Of a stretch of 11,246 nt of DNA, positions 1-6,160 are shown piece by piece; the stretch's first letter is position 1, and each line of letters begins with the position of its first letter. Position numbers and translations under genes: made by a program. The notes beneath the pieces are model-generated. The model searched no databases and was not told where the DNA came from. It saw nothing but the letters and a program-made list of their open reading frames with translations. Origin of the DNA: Candidatus Hydrogenedentota bacterium (GTDB lineage: Bacteria > Hydrogenedentota > Hydrogenedentia > Hydrogenedentales > SLHB01); assembly GCA_003557825.1 (NCBI GenBank), contig PWNM01000367.1:1-11246 (forward strand). The letters are read 5' to 3'.

Positions 1-1032
1 CAAGCAGGTCGAGGTCAGAGGTCCGTTGAACAGTTCCCAGCTGAAGCCTCCAAAGTGCGCCCTATGGGACGTAATGGTGTGACCATCAAACCGGATGCAT
101 TGCAGAATGACTCCACCGATCAGGCGCAAGGTGGGGCTCTGAAGATCGGTACCTTTATTCGGGCCTCCAGAAATCCGAGCGCCGTTCAACAAAATCTAGA
201 AATGGATCTGGCTGCGAAGCTTATCGGACAGGCAAAGGCCTCCGAGTACATTGCGCCCCGGCAATGGGCCGTGCAAAACGCTCAACTGGACGGGTTGCAT
301 TATCGTCCTGGATCGGTTGAACCGGATGCGGCAGTGATGCGTTCTATGGCCAGGGAAAGCGTAGCTCGACCAAATCCAGGTATGAGCGTGCGGCAGGCGG
401 TCTCGTTGTTGCAGGATGCCTATTCCGAACGGTCAGTGCCAACGCAATTTGAGGCAGTTGGTCAGCCGTCCGGCGCGCGTGTCGGCCAAGTCTTCGAGCT
501 GTTGGTAAACAACAGCGTACCGAGTGGTGCGGATGCGCCAATCGGTTCGGCTTCGGGCGCTACGACGACGGCATTGCCCCGCGTATGGGCGACTCCGGAG
601 ATCCTGGGCGAGGTTACCGTCCAAAACGTCCGGTACTTGGTTGTTCGTGGCGAGGAAACCGTGACGGTGCGCCTTGTGCCTCCGTCGCTGGGTGAGGTGC
701 GTATCGAAGTCACCCGAATGGACGATTCCCTATCGTTGCGGTTGGCATCGGCCAGTCCCACGGTTCGAACGCTTCTGGAAGGGCGAATGCCCGAACTGCG
801 GCAACTGCTCACGCAAGACGGCTTTGACCTAACACGAACAACCGTCTCGGCCGATTTGACCGGTAGCCATCACGGAACGGAGACACCGGAACGTTCTCCG
901 GCCCCCTTCGGGCAGCCAAGTCGAAGCGGTCCTCAGAATGGACGGGGTGAAACCGATGATCTATCCGGATCCAAGATGGAGCCTCGTATCCGCGAGCGGC
1001 GTCATGACGGCGCCCTCAGCATCTACGCATAG
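1..1032 (+). CDS. fliK: Flagellar hook-length control protein FliK, 5'-truncated by the window edge
   Basis: FliK is the exported molecular ruler that measures the hook and switches the export gate from hook to filament substrates. The C-terminal export-switch domain (Flg_hook family) is clear at about nt 605-860: the core RLVPPSLGEVRIEV is followed by a helix-rich stretch with LLEGRMPELRQLL and DGFDLTRTTVS, the usual pattern of the family. The preceding 180 or so residues are low in recognisable motifs, as is normal for the variable FliK ruler region, and the tail after nt 860 is polar and rich in Pro, Gly and Ser. The frame is open from base 1, so the true start lies upstream. The first in-frame start codon, GTG at 55, has no ribosome binding site and is probably internal. 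It stops at TAG 1030-1032, 47 bp before flgD. The gene symbol rests on the C-terminal domain plus the flgD/flgE context. Confidence 0.88.
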   Translation, partial: QAGRGQRSVEQFPAEASKVRPMGRNGVTIKPDALQNDSTDQAQGGALKIGTFIRASRNPSAVQQNLEMDLAAKLIGQAKASEYIAPRQWAVQNAQLDGLHYRPGSVEPDAAVMRSMARESVARPNPGMSVRQAVSLLQDAYSERSVPTQFEAVGQPSGARVGQVFELLVNNSVPSGADAPIGSASGATTTALPRVWATPEILGEVTVQNVRYLVVRGEETVTVRLVPPSLGEVRIEVTRMDDSLSLRLASASPTVRTLLEGRMPELRQLLTQDGFDLTRTTVSADLTGSHHGTETPERSPAPFGQPSRSGPQNGRGETDDLSGSKMEPRIRERRHDGALSIYA

Positions 1033-1042
1033 GCGACAGGAA

Positions 1043-1056
1043 CGACCTTGAGGTCG
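1043..1056. repeat. Short inverted repeat between fliK and flgD
   Basis: CGACCT-TG-AGGTCG is a perfect 6-bp dyad with a 2-nt centre in the 47-bp fliK-flgD gap. The loop is too small for a strong hairpin as drawn, and no T-run follows. It could be a weak RNA fold or a protein site; nothing else supports a function. Confidence 0.3.
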
Positions 1057-1079
1057 GACTGTCGGGAAAGGAAAACCGT

Positions 1080-1604
1080 ATGAATGCAAATGTAGCCTTT
1101 CAAGCCAACGTGACCGGCGCGCGGAGTCCGTCGGCGGCTGAACGTCAAGCTGCCCAGGAAGCCGTTTGGGCGCAAGCCCGCGCTACCCTCAACCCGGGCG
1201 TCCAGGCCAAAAGCGCTGCCAAGGCCGACGACGCCGCTGCGTTGCGGGAAATCCAGTCCGATATGGACCGGGACATGTTCCTTCAGCTACTGGTGAAACA
1301 GTTGCAGCAACAGGATCCGCTCGATCCTGTCGATAACAACGACATGCTGGCGCAACTGGCCCAGTTTTCGTCGCTCGAACAGATGAACAATCTGAATGAG
1401 AGTTTCGAGACGTTGAGCCAGACCCTGACACAACAAGGACTTGTCGGAGCCAGCTCGTTACTCGGCCGCAGTATTGAAGGCCAAACCACAGACGGGATAG
1501 CTGTGTCCGGCGTGGTGGATCGGGTGTTCATGGAAGACGGCCAGATCTATCTTCGGGTGGGTGAAAACATCCTGTCCATGGCCCGGGTAACGCAGATCGA
1601 GTAG
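1080..1604 (+). CDS. flgD: Flagellar hook assembly (capping) protein FlgD, short form
   Basis: FlgD is exported and sits as a cap at the tip of the growing hook, where it promotes FlgE polymerisation. The conserved N-terminal FlgD domain is at residues 64-110, with the hallmark DMFLQLLVKQLQQQDPLDP followed by AQLAQFSSLEQMNNLN. After it, residues 121-174 fit the small beta-rich Tudor-like part of FlgD (LLGRSIEG, VSGVVDRV, LSMARVTQIE). At 174 residues it is shorter than the roughly 230-residue enterobacterial protein. It seems to lack the Ig-like insertion, as in short Gram-positive FlgD (YlxG-like) proteins. The start is ATG 1080, preceded by GGGAAAGGA at 1064-1072. It ends 8 bp before the next gene, so the two are probably co-transcribed and possibly translationally coupled. 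The first 60 residues are Ala/Gln-rich and variable. Confidence 0.94.
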   Translation: MNANVAFQANVTGARSPSAAERQAAQEAVWAQARATLNPGVQAKSAAKADDAAALREIQSDMDRDMFLQLLVKQLQQQDPLDPVDNNDMLAQLAQFSSLEQMNNLNESFETLSQTLTQQGLVGASSLLGRSIEGQTTDGIAVSGVVDRVFMEDGQIYLRVGENILSMARVTQIE

Positions 1605-1612
1605 GTGTAGCT

Positions 1613-2017
1613 ATGGTCGACAAAATCCAATTCGGTCGGGTCGCGCCCATATCGGGGCAGCGACCGGCTACTGTCCCGAGTGCTCCGCCGAGTTCGACGT
1701 TCTCCGAAGTGATGGAGTCCACCCTTCGGAAGACCGATTCAGTTCAATTCTCGGCCCACGCAACCCAACGGCTTCGGGAACATGGCATTGCGTTGGATAG
1801 GGCCGACATGAGCCGCATCCAACGAGCCATCGATGGAGCCGCCGCGAAAGGGGCGGAGGAATCCCTATTACTCATGGATAAGCTGGCCCTGGTCGTCAGC
1901 GTATCCAATCGCACGGTGATAACCGCAGTTCCAACCAATGAACTGGAAGATCGGGTATTCACCAACATCGACAGTGCGGTAGTGGTGGCGGCGCGACCGC
2001 CATTGCCTCCGTTGTGA
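1613..2017 (+). CDS. Small conserved flagellar-operon protein, TIGR02530 type
   Basis: This 134-residue protein matches the family annotated only as 'flagellar operon protein' (TIGR02530), found between flgD and flgE in spirochetes, Firmicutes and others. The family core is at residues 46-123: FSAHATQRLREHGIAL, a helical stretch leading to AAAKGAEESLLLMDKLALVV, then NRTVITAV and VFTNIDSAVVV. Residues 1-30 are a disordered-looking Pro/Ser-rich segment. No signal peptide or membrane helix is visible. Its molecular role is not established; position and co-occurrence point to hook assembly, perhaps as an export substrate or accessory. It starts 8 bp after the flgD stop, and the only purine-rich sequence for ribosome binding (GAGTAGGTG) overlaps the flgD stop codon, which suggests coupling to flgD translation. 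Recognition rests on the motifs and on gene order. Confidence 0.85.
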   Translation: MVDKIQFGRVAPISGQRPATVPSAPPSSTFSEVMESTLRKTDSVQFSAHATQRLREHGIALDRADMSRIQRAIDGAAAKGAEESLLLMDKLALVVSVSNRTVITAVPTNELEDRVFTNIDSAVVVAARPPLPPL

Positions 2018-2071
2018 GCATGGTTTGTAACGGAACACTTTAACCGGGCTGGACCCTACGGGGAGGCCCTC

Positions 2072-2103
2072 GCATCGCCGACTGACCGAAGCGATGCAGG
2101 AGG
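2072..2103 (+). promoter_or_regulatory. Hairpin abutting the flgE ribosome binding site
   Basis: GCATCGC (2072-2078) and GCGATGC (2091-2097) form a perfect 7-bp stem with a 12-nt loop. The right arm is directly followed by AGGAGG (2098-2103), the strongest Shine-Dalgarno sequence of the hook genes, 8 nt before the flgE ATG at 2112. A folded stem at this place would sit against the bound ribosome and could tune translation of the highly expressed hook protein. That role is an inference; the pairing itself is read from the sequence. Confidence 0.5.
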
Positions 2104-2111
2104 AAATGTAG

Positions 2112-3365
2112 ATGAATGTATCGTTATACACGAGCGTCACGGGAATGCTTGCCCATCAGCGACGCATCGACGTGATCGCAAATAATATCGCCAATGTCAA
2201 CACGACAGGCTATCGGAAATCCCGGATGCAGTTCCAGGAGCTTTTTGCCGAGACCATTCAAGGAGCGCGCGGACCCGACGGAGACGTAACCGGCGGCACC
2301 AATCCCCTACAAGTCGGACGTGGCGTAAGCATCGGAGCCATTGATACGATCTTCACCCAGGCCCCCGTGGTCACCACCGGAGCCAAGACCGACCTGGCCA
2401 TCGAGCGAGAAGGTTTTTTTGTCTTGCGTGATGATACCGGACTTTCCTATACCCGCGCCGGCGCCTTTTCCTTGAACCCCGATGGCGCGCTCATTGAGCC
2501 CGCGACGGGACAATTTGTGCAAGGGTACATTGCCGATGAAGACGGCGTCATTGACTACAATCAACCGGTCCAGGACATTGTGTTGCCTGTTGGAGGTCAG
2601 GTGCTGGTTCGAGAGACGAGCCAGATCAACCTCACCGGGAACCTGAATGCGGCTTCTCTAGAGGGGCAGACTGTGGTGCGGAATGTCCAGATCTATGACG
2701 GCATGGGGAGCACCCGCACACTGACCCTGACTTTCGAAAAGACCGCAGTGAAAAACGAGTGGGAATGGCAGGTGACTACCGATGACCCGGATATTGATAC
2801 CGTTAATGTAGTCGGCGACAATACAATTACTTTCACCGATCGCGGTACAATCGACACCGGCGAAATCGGCACGGTCCAGATTAATTTCGATCCCGCTGCG
2901 CCTGCTGCTCCTGTTGATCCGCTCCAGTTTACTATCAACATGAACGATGTCGGGCAATTGGCCTCGGAAAGCGATGTAGCTATTTTTAGCCAAGACGGTT
3001 ATCCACCGGGGCGACTCGATAGCTACGAGTTTGGCGGAGACGGTCTTATCGTCGGTATATTCACCAATGGGCTCACCATGGTGCTTGGTCAGGTTGCCTT
3101 GGCGAAATTCTCCAATAATGGAGGTTTGGCCCGTGAGGGGAATACTCAATTCCGCGAGACGCCCGCATCCGGACTGGCGCAGATCGGCGCCCCCAACACG
3201 GGTGGCCGGGGAAGTATCTCGAGCGGCGTACTCGAAGGGGCAAACGTGGATATCGGGACCGAATTCAGCGACCTGATTATCAGTCAGCGCGGTTTCCAGG
3301 CCAATGCGCGCGGATTCACCGTCTCGGACAACGTTCTTCAGGAAGCAGTCAACCTCATCCGATAA
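2112..3365 (+). CDS. flgE: Flagellar hook protein FlgE
   Basis: FlgE polymerises into the curved hook that joins the basal-body rod to the filament. The N-terminal rod/hook motif is at residues 5-45 (LYTSVTGMLAHQRRIDVIANN, then IANVNTTGYRKSR). GGTNPLQVGRGVSIGAIDT at 61-79 is typical of FlgE rather than FlgF or FlgG. Residues about 165-290 fit the FlgE D2 domain, ending in an Ala/Pro linker (262-270). The block SQDGYPPGRLDSYEFGGDG to SNNGGLAREGN (293-344) is the classic FlgE D1 return. The C-terminal helix SDLIISQRGFQANARGF with LQEAVNLIR (386-417) packs against the N-terminal helix. The length of 417 residues is normal for FlgE (about 400). ATG 2112 has a strong AGGAGG 8 nt upstream. A 94-bp gap with a hairpin precedes it, and a strong hairpin follows the stop, so this gene may end the first transcription unit. 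Confidence 0.95.
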   Translation: MNVSLYTSVTGMLAHQRRIDVIANNIANVNTTGYRKSRMQFQELFAETIQGARGPDGDVTGGTNPLQVGRGVSIGAIDTIFTQAPVVTTGAKTDLAIEREGFFVLRDDTGLSYTRAGAFSLNPDGALIEPATGQFVQGYIADEDGVIDYNQPVQDIVLPVGGQVLVRETSQINLTGNLNAASLEGQTVVRNVQIYDGMGSTRTLTLTFEKTAVKNEWEWQVTTDDPDIDTVNVVGDNTITFTDRGTIDTGEIGTVQINFDPAAPAAPVDPLQFTINMNDVGQLASESDVAIFSQDGYPPGRLDSYEFGGDGLIVGIFTNGLTMVLGQVALAKFSNNGGLAREGNTQFRETPASGLAQIGAPNTGGRGSISSGVLEGANVDIGTEFSDLIISQRGFQANARGFTVSDNVLQEAVNLIR

Positions 3366-3380
3366 TCAGGAGGTATAGTC

Positions 3381-3428
3381 GTGTTATTCCGGAAGCGGGC
3401 ACTTTTCCCGCTTCCGGATTCCCTATAA
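3381..3428 (+). other. Possible 15-codon ORF with a strong ribosome binding site after flgE
   Basis: Three bases after the flgE stop lies AGGAGG (3368-3373). Seven bases later a GTG (3381) opens a frame of 15 sense codons, read as MLFRKRALFPLPDSL, ending in TAA at 3426-3428. The frame lies across both arms of the 3388-3418 hairpin, so translating it would melt that hairpin. It could be a leader-type peptide, the relic of a gene lost from this site (FlbD/SwrD-type genes often sit here), or chance. The ribosome binding site is its best support. Confidence 0.22.
3388..3418 (+). terminator. Strong 12-bp hairpin after flgE, terminator-like without a U-tract
   Basis: TCCGGAAGCGGG (3388-3399) pairs perfectly with CCCGCTTCCGGA (3407-3418) around the 7-nt loop CACTTTT. 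It begins 23 nt after the flgE stop and precedes a good promoter for motA, which is where a transcript end would be expected. The downstream bases (TTCCCTATAAAA) are not a U-run on either strand, so classical intrinsic termination is doubtful. It may instead end transcription partially, protect the 3' end of the flgE message, or act as an attenuator. Confidence 0.5.
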
Positions 3429-3452
3429 AATGCAGGCTGAAAGAGTATTTCT

Positions 3453-3475
3453 GGAATATTTAAAACGAATATTCC
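3453..3475. promoter_or_regulatory. Dyad GGAATATT-N7-AATATTCC upstream of the motA promoter
   Basis: Two perfect 8-base arms (3453-3460 and 3468-3475) flank TAAAACG. Allowing one G-U pair, the symmetry extends to 11 bp (3450-3478). The centre is about 68 bp upstream of the predicted transcription start (about 3532), a usual position for an activator site. The arms are AT-rich in a GC-rich region. It could be an operator or an RNA stem of a flgE read-through transcript; a protein site is inferred, not shown. Confidence 0.42.
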
Positions 3476-3496
3476 GGATATGTGCTGCAGATGATC

Positions 3497-3525
3497 TTGT
3501 CGCAGCATGCCGTGCATGGTACAAT
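3497..3525 (+). promoter_or_regulatory. Sigma-70-type extended -10 promoter for motA
   Basis: A -35 box TTGTCG (3497-3502) is followed after exactly 17 bp by the -10 box TACAAT (3520-3525). The TG at 3517-3518 gives an extended -10 element (TGGTACAAT). The expected start is near 3532, leaving a leader of about 45 nt before motA. Two further dyads overlap it: TGCTGC (3483-3488) with GCAGCA (3502-3507) across the -35 box, and CATGC-CGT-GCATG (3506-3518) in the spacer, either of which could be a repressor site. I see no sigma-28 or sigma-54 promoter here. Confidence 0.6.
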
Positions 3526-3576
3526 AGGCCTAAGTAGCGTAGTTTTTCGAACAAGAGGGGACGTGGTCGCATACCG

Positions 3577-4347
3577 ATGGATATCGCAACCATTGTAGGG
3601 CTCATTGCAGGCATTGGACTCGTAATCTCCGCCATCATCATGGGCGGGAACTCGTTGATTTTCGTCAATATCCCCGCTGTGATGATCGTGCTGGGGGGAA
3701 CGTTGGCGGCGACACTAATCAACTATCCATTGTTTAATGTGCGCAGTGTGCTCGCAACCGTCAAGAATGCCTTGTTCCACAAGGAAACGACTCCCGAGAG
3801 TTTGATCGCCAAACTCGTGAATTTCGCCACGGTTGCCCGGCGTGAAGGAATCCTGGCTCTCGAAAGTCATGCCAGCGAGGCGGGCGACGAATTCCTCGAG
3901 AAAAGCGTGCAGTTGGCCATTGATGGTACCGCCCCTGAGTTGATCAAAGATATCCTAACCACCGAGTTGGCCTTTTTGGAAGATCGGCATGCCATGGGGC
4001 AATCCATTCTGATCGCCATGGGCACCTTTGCGCCGGCTTTCGGCATGATAGGCACGCTCATCGGTCTTGTCAATATGTTGGCCACGTTGGATGATCCGTC
4101 CCAAATTGGAGCAGGCATGGCCGTAGCGTTGATCACCACCCTCTACGGCGCGCTCATCGCCAATCTGGTTTTCCTCCCTGCCGCCGGAAAGCTTCGCGTA
4201 CGCACCAGCAACGAGCTTCTGGCAAAAGAGGTCATTATCGAAGGCATCCTCTCGATCCAATCCGGCGATAACCCACGGATTGTCGAGCAAAAATTGAAGG
4301 CCTTTGTTTCACCGGATATCCGTCAGCGGATTGAAGTGCGTCGGTAA
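3577..4347 (+). CDS. motA: Flagellar stator protein MotA (PomA-like)
   Basis: MotA pentamers surround a MotB dimer in the inner membrane and turn ion flow into rotation against the rotor. Four membrane helices fit residues 4-22, 30-48, 144-168 and 178-200. The large cytoplasmic loop carries the charged motif ARREGILALE (87-96) that contacts FliG. The conserved prolines are P153 (APAFGMIGT) and P201 (VFLPAAGKL). Thr160, Thr187 and Thr188 (GMIGTLIGL and ITTLYG) sit where sodium-driven PomA has its conserved threonines, so sodium coupling is possible. Length (256 residues) and the MDIATIVGL start are typical of the PomA-like branch. The nearest purine-rich sequence, GAGGGG at 3555-3560, is 16 nt from the ATG, too far for a good ribosome binding site, and no alternative in-frame start exists. 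It has its own promoter and is followed 13 bp later by motB. Confidence 0.95.
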   Translation: MDIATIVGLIAGIGLVISAIIMGGNSLIFVNIPAVMIVLGGTLAATLINYPLFNVRSVLATVKNALFHKETTPESLIAKLVNFATVARREGILALESHASEAGDEFLEKSVQLAIDGTAPELIKDILTTELAFLEDRHAMGQSILIAMGTFAPAFGMIGTLIGLVNMLATLDDPSQIGAGMAVALITTLYGALIANLVFLPAAGKLRVRTSNELLAKEVIIEGILSIQSGDNPRIVEQKLKAFVSPDIRQRIEVRR

Positions 4348-4360
4348 CGGAATGTAACGG

Positions 4361-5170
4361 ATGGGGGAAAAACGTCGGAAAAAAAACAACCAGGACAGCG
4401 GCGGCGCGCCTGCCTGGATGGTGACCTATGGCGACCTAATGAGTCTCCTGCTCACCTTTTTCGTGTTGTTGCTCTCGTTCTCGACCATCAACGAAGAGGA
4501 TTTCCGCGAGGCGATCATGTCGTTGCGTGGGGCCTTGGGCGTATTGCCGCGCCATACCAGCCCGGTAATGCCGTTCATGGCCGATGCCCAGACCTCCCGA
4601 AGCCGCGCCATAGAGCGTGTCGCTCGAGATTTACAGCGCCGAATGCAAATCCTGGGTTATGACAAGCTGGTGGATGTCGAGATGGACCTCGAACGCGGCG
4701 GCCTTACCATCAATCTGCCCAGTCAGGTCTTGTTTGCCACGGCCAGCGCCGAGGTCAAACCGGACGCTTATCCTGTCTTAAGTGATGTGGCAACCATTTT
4801 GGGCGACGTGCCCGATGCTTTTGTGGAAATTCGAGGACATACGGACAGTCGGCCCCTGAGCCCTACGCCCCTGTTTCGAGACAATTGGGATCTAAGCTAC
4901 CATCGCGCAAAATCGGTCATGGAATTCCTTCGCGAGGCGGGTGATCTGCCCGAAGAGGATTTTGAGGCTATCGCTTGCGGACCGACTCAGCCGGTTGCCA
5001 CCAATGAAACCGAGGAAGGGCGTCAGGCCAACCGCCGGGTCGAGTTATTTGTCCGTGGCAATTTCCCGCCGGAAGTGCGCGAGGATCTGCTCGACCGTAT
5101 CGAGAGAGAGCTGCCGGTGGAAGACAATGAACGCAATGCGCTAGATAACGCCATTCGAATCGTGAGGTAA
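4361..5170 (+). CDS. motB: Flagellar stator protein MotB
   Basis: MotB forms the ion channel with MotA and anchors the stator to peptidoglycan. A short Lys/Arg-rich cytoplasmic tail (1-12) precedes the single membrane helix at 20-42. The helix motif AWMVTYGDLMSLLLTFFVLL holds the essential ion-binding Asp25. The helix resembles PomB (DLMSLL, FFVLLLSFS) more than E. coli MotB. The periplasmic OmpA-like domain runs from about 120 to 232, with FATASAEVKPDAYPVL, EIRGHTDSRPL, DLSYHRAKSV and NRRVELFVRGN covering the peptidoglycan-binding surface. A charged C-terminal extension follows (233-269). The gene starts 13 bp after the motA stop, where TAACGGA occurs twice (4345-4351 and 4354-4360). No clear Shine-Dalgarno is present, so translation is probably coupled to motA. 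The next gene begins 7 bp after the stop. Confidence 0.95.
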   Translation: MGEKRRKKNNQDSGGAPAWMVTYGDLMSLLLTFFVLLLSFSTINEEDFREAIMSLRGALGVLPRHTSPVMPFMADAQTSRSRAIERVARDLQRRMQILGYDKLVDVEMDLERGGLTINLPSQVLFATASAEVKPDAYPVLSDVATILGDVPDAFVEIRGHTDSRPLSPTPLFRDNWDLSYHRAKSVMEFLREAGDLPEEDFEAIACGPTQPVATNETEEGRQANRRVELFVRGNFPPEVREDLLDRIERELPVEDNERNALDNAIRIVR

Positions 5171-5177
5171 TCCTACT

Positions 5178-5702
5178 ATGGCTGATGAACAAAATGATGC
5201 TCCGGAGACCACCGGCAGGGCCAAAGGTCTTCTAAAACGCATTGGGATCGCGATCCTGCTGGTATTGCTTGCAGCGGGGGCCGCTGTGGCCTTTGGGCTG
5301 TTTGTGTTTATCCCTTGGCTCGAGCAGGAGCCCTCGCCCGATCCGGAGATTCCCCGTGGGGCGGTAATGGTTCGATTTGATAGGGCCAATACTACCGCGG
5401 TGATGCCGCCCAACAGCAATCTGCCTGCTTCGCTCCTGATGTACCAGGTTTCCTTTTTGTGCTCCAATCAGACCACAGCCCAGATCGTCCAGGAAAACCG
5501 GGCATGGTTTTCTGATATGCTCCGAGAATTGCACAGTGATCATCCTCGGGAATACCTGGACAATCCGATGCTTCGGCGGAGTATCCAGCAGCAGGCATTG
5601 ACCAAGGCCAACGAGATCCTCAATACATTGCAGGGAGGAGCGAATCCTCGCAATAAGATCATAAAAGTGCTTCACGAGGAGTTTTTCGTCTATGATCAAT
5701 AG
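5178..5702 (+). CDS. fliL: Flagellar basal body-associated protein FliL
   Basis: FliL is a single-pass inner-membrane protein that rings the stator and raises its activity or stability. The acidic, hydrophilic N-terminus (1-20) is cytoplasmic and one membrane helix spans about 22-46 (GIAILLVLLAAGAAVAFGLF). A Pro-rich linker then leads to a periplasmic domain. The FliL-type end of that domain is visible: a beta strand LLMYQVSFLC, a helical region with ENRAWFSDMLREL, the conserved RRSIQQQALTKANEIL, and the closing strand KIIKVLHEEFFVYDQ. The length (174 residues) is normal for the family. ATG 5178 follows GAGG (5164-5167), which overlaps the motB stop region. Its place directly after motAB is the usual one. 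Sequence conservation in FliL is low, so the call also leans on context. Confidence 0.9.
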   Translation: MADEQNDAPETTGRAKGLLKRIGIAILLVLLAAGAAVAFGLFVFIPWLEQEPSPDPEIPRGAVMVRFDRANTTAVMPPNSNLPASLLMYQVSFLCSNQTTAQIVQENRAWFSDMLRELHSDHPREYLDNPMLRRSIQQQALTKANEILNTLQGGANPRNKIIKVLHEEFFVYDQ

Positions 5703-5755
5703 GCGGACGCGCACGAACGCATTGTAAGGCGAAACACGAACCACCGAAAGAGAGC

Positions 5756-6160
5756 ATGGGAGCTGCATACGACAACAAGGGCCGCCCGGCAAGCCGACGA
5801 AAACGCGAGTCGGCGGGCGCTCATGGGCATACCTTCGACGAAGTTCATCCCACGGGCGCACCCGATGAACACCTCGACATTTCCGATATGCACAATGTAA
5901 AACTTGCGATCACGGCGGACCTGGGCGAGTGTACCATGCTGGTCCGCGAGGTGATCGAACTGCAGAAAGGCTCGGTGATTCGCCTCAACAAGCTGGCCGG
6001 CGAGATGACCGATGTGTTCGTCAATGGATTGCCCTTGGCCAAAGGGGAAGTAGTTGTCATTGGAGATATGCTCCATGTGCGCATCGGGGAGATCATTGGG
6101 GCGGAAGGAAAGTCGGAAGAATCCGACGTTGAACATGACGACGATATGGACAACCGCTAA
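5756..6160 (+). CDS. fliN: Flagellar motor switch protein FliN
   Basis: FliN forms rings at the base of the cytoplasmic C-ring; it helps set rotation direction and docks the export ATPase complex. Residues 45-115 are one SpoA/FliN C-terminal domain: MHNVKLAITADLGECTMLVR, EVIELQKGSVIRLNKLAGE, VFVNGLPLAKGEVVVI and VRIGEIIG. The glycine-rich KGSVI and the VNG...A.GEVVV turn are the family hallmarks. The first 40 residues are basic then polar with no known motif, and the tail is acidic (SEESDVEHDDD). With one SpoA domain and 134 residues it is FliN, not FliM or FliY. ATG 5756 follows GAAAGAGAG (5746-5754). A 53-bp gap separates it from fliL, where fliM stands in the usual order. fliO overlaps its 3' end by 26 bp. 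Confidence 0.93.
   Translation: MGAAYDNKGRPASRRKRESAGAHGHTFDEVHPTGAPDEHLDISDMHNVKLAITADLGECTMLVREVIELQKGSVIRLNKLAGEMTDVFVNGLPLAKGEVVVIGDMLHVRIGEIIGAEGKSEESDVEHDDDMDNR

Noticed and set aside
55..57. GTG 55 as the start of fliK
   Set aside because: The frame is open from base 1 and no ribosome binding site precedes 55; the gene almost certainly begins upstream of the window.
2658..3149. 163-codon minus-strand open frame inside flgE
   Set aside because: It is antisense to the FlgE D2 region, and no family or start signal was seen.
3563..3598. GTG mini-ORF of 11 codons overlapping the motA start
   Set aside because: GAGGGG is only 2 nt from this GTG, too close to serve it, and the reading shows no coding character.
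5232..5861. 209-codon minus-strand open frame across fliL and fliN
   Set aside because: It is antisense to two recognised flagellar genes and shows no domain or ribosome binding site.
6054..6134. Upstream extension of fliO to ATG 6054
   Set aside because: The extra 27 residues are read from inside the fliN SpoA domain, are polar with two Cys, and would bury the hydrophobic N-terminus of FliO. ATG 6135 gives a normal signal-like start.
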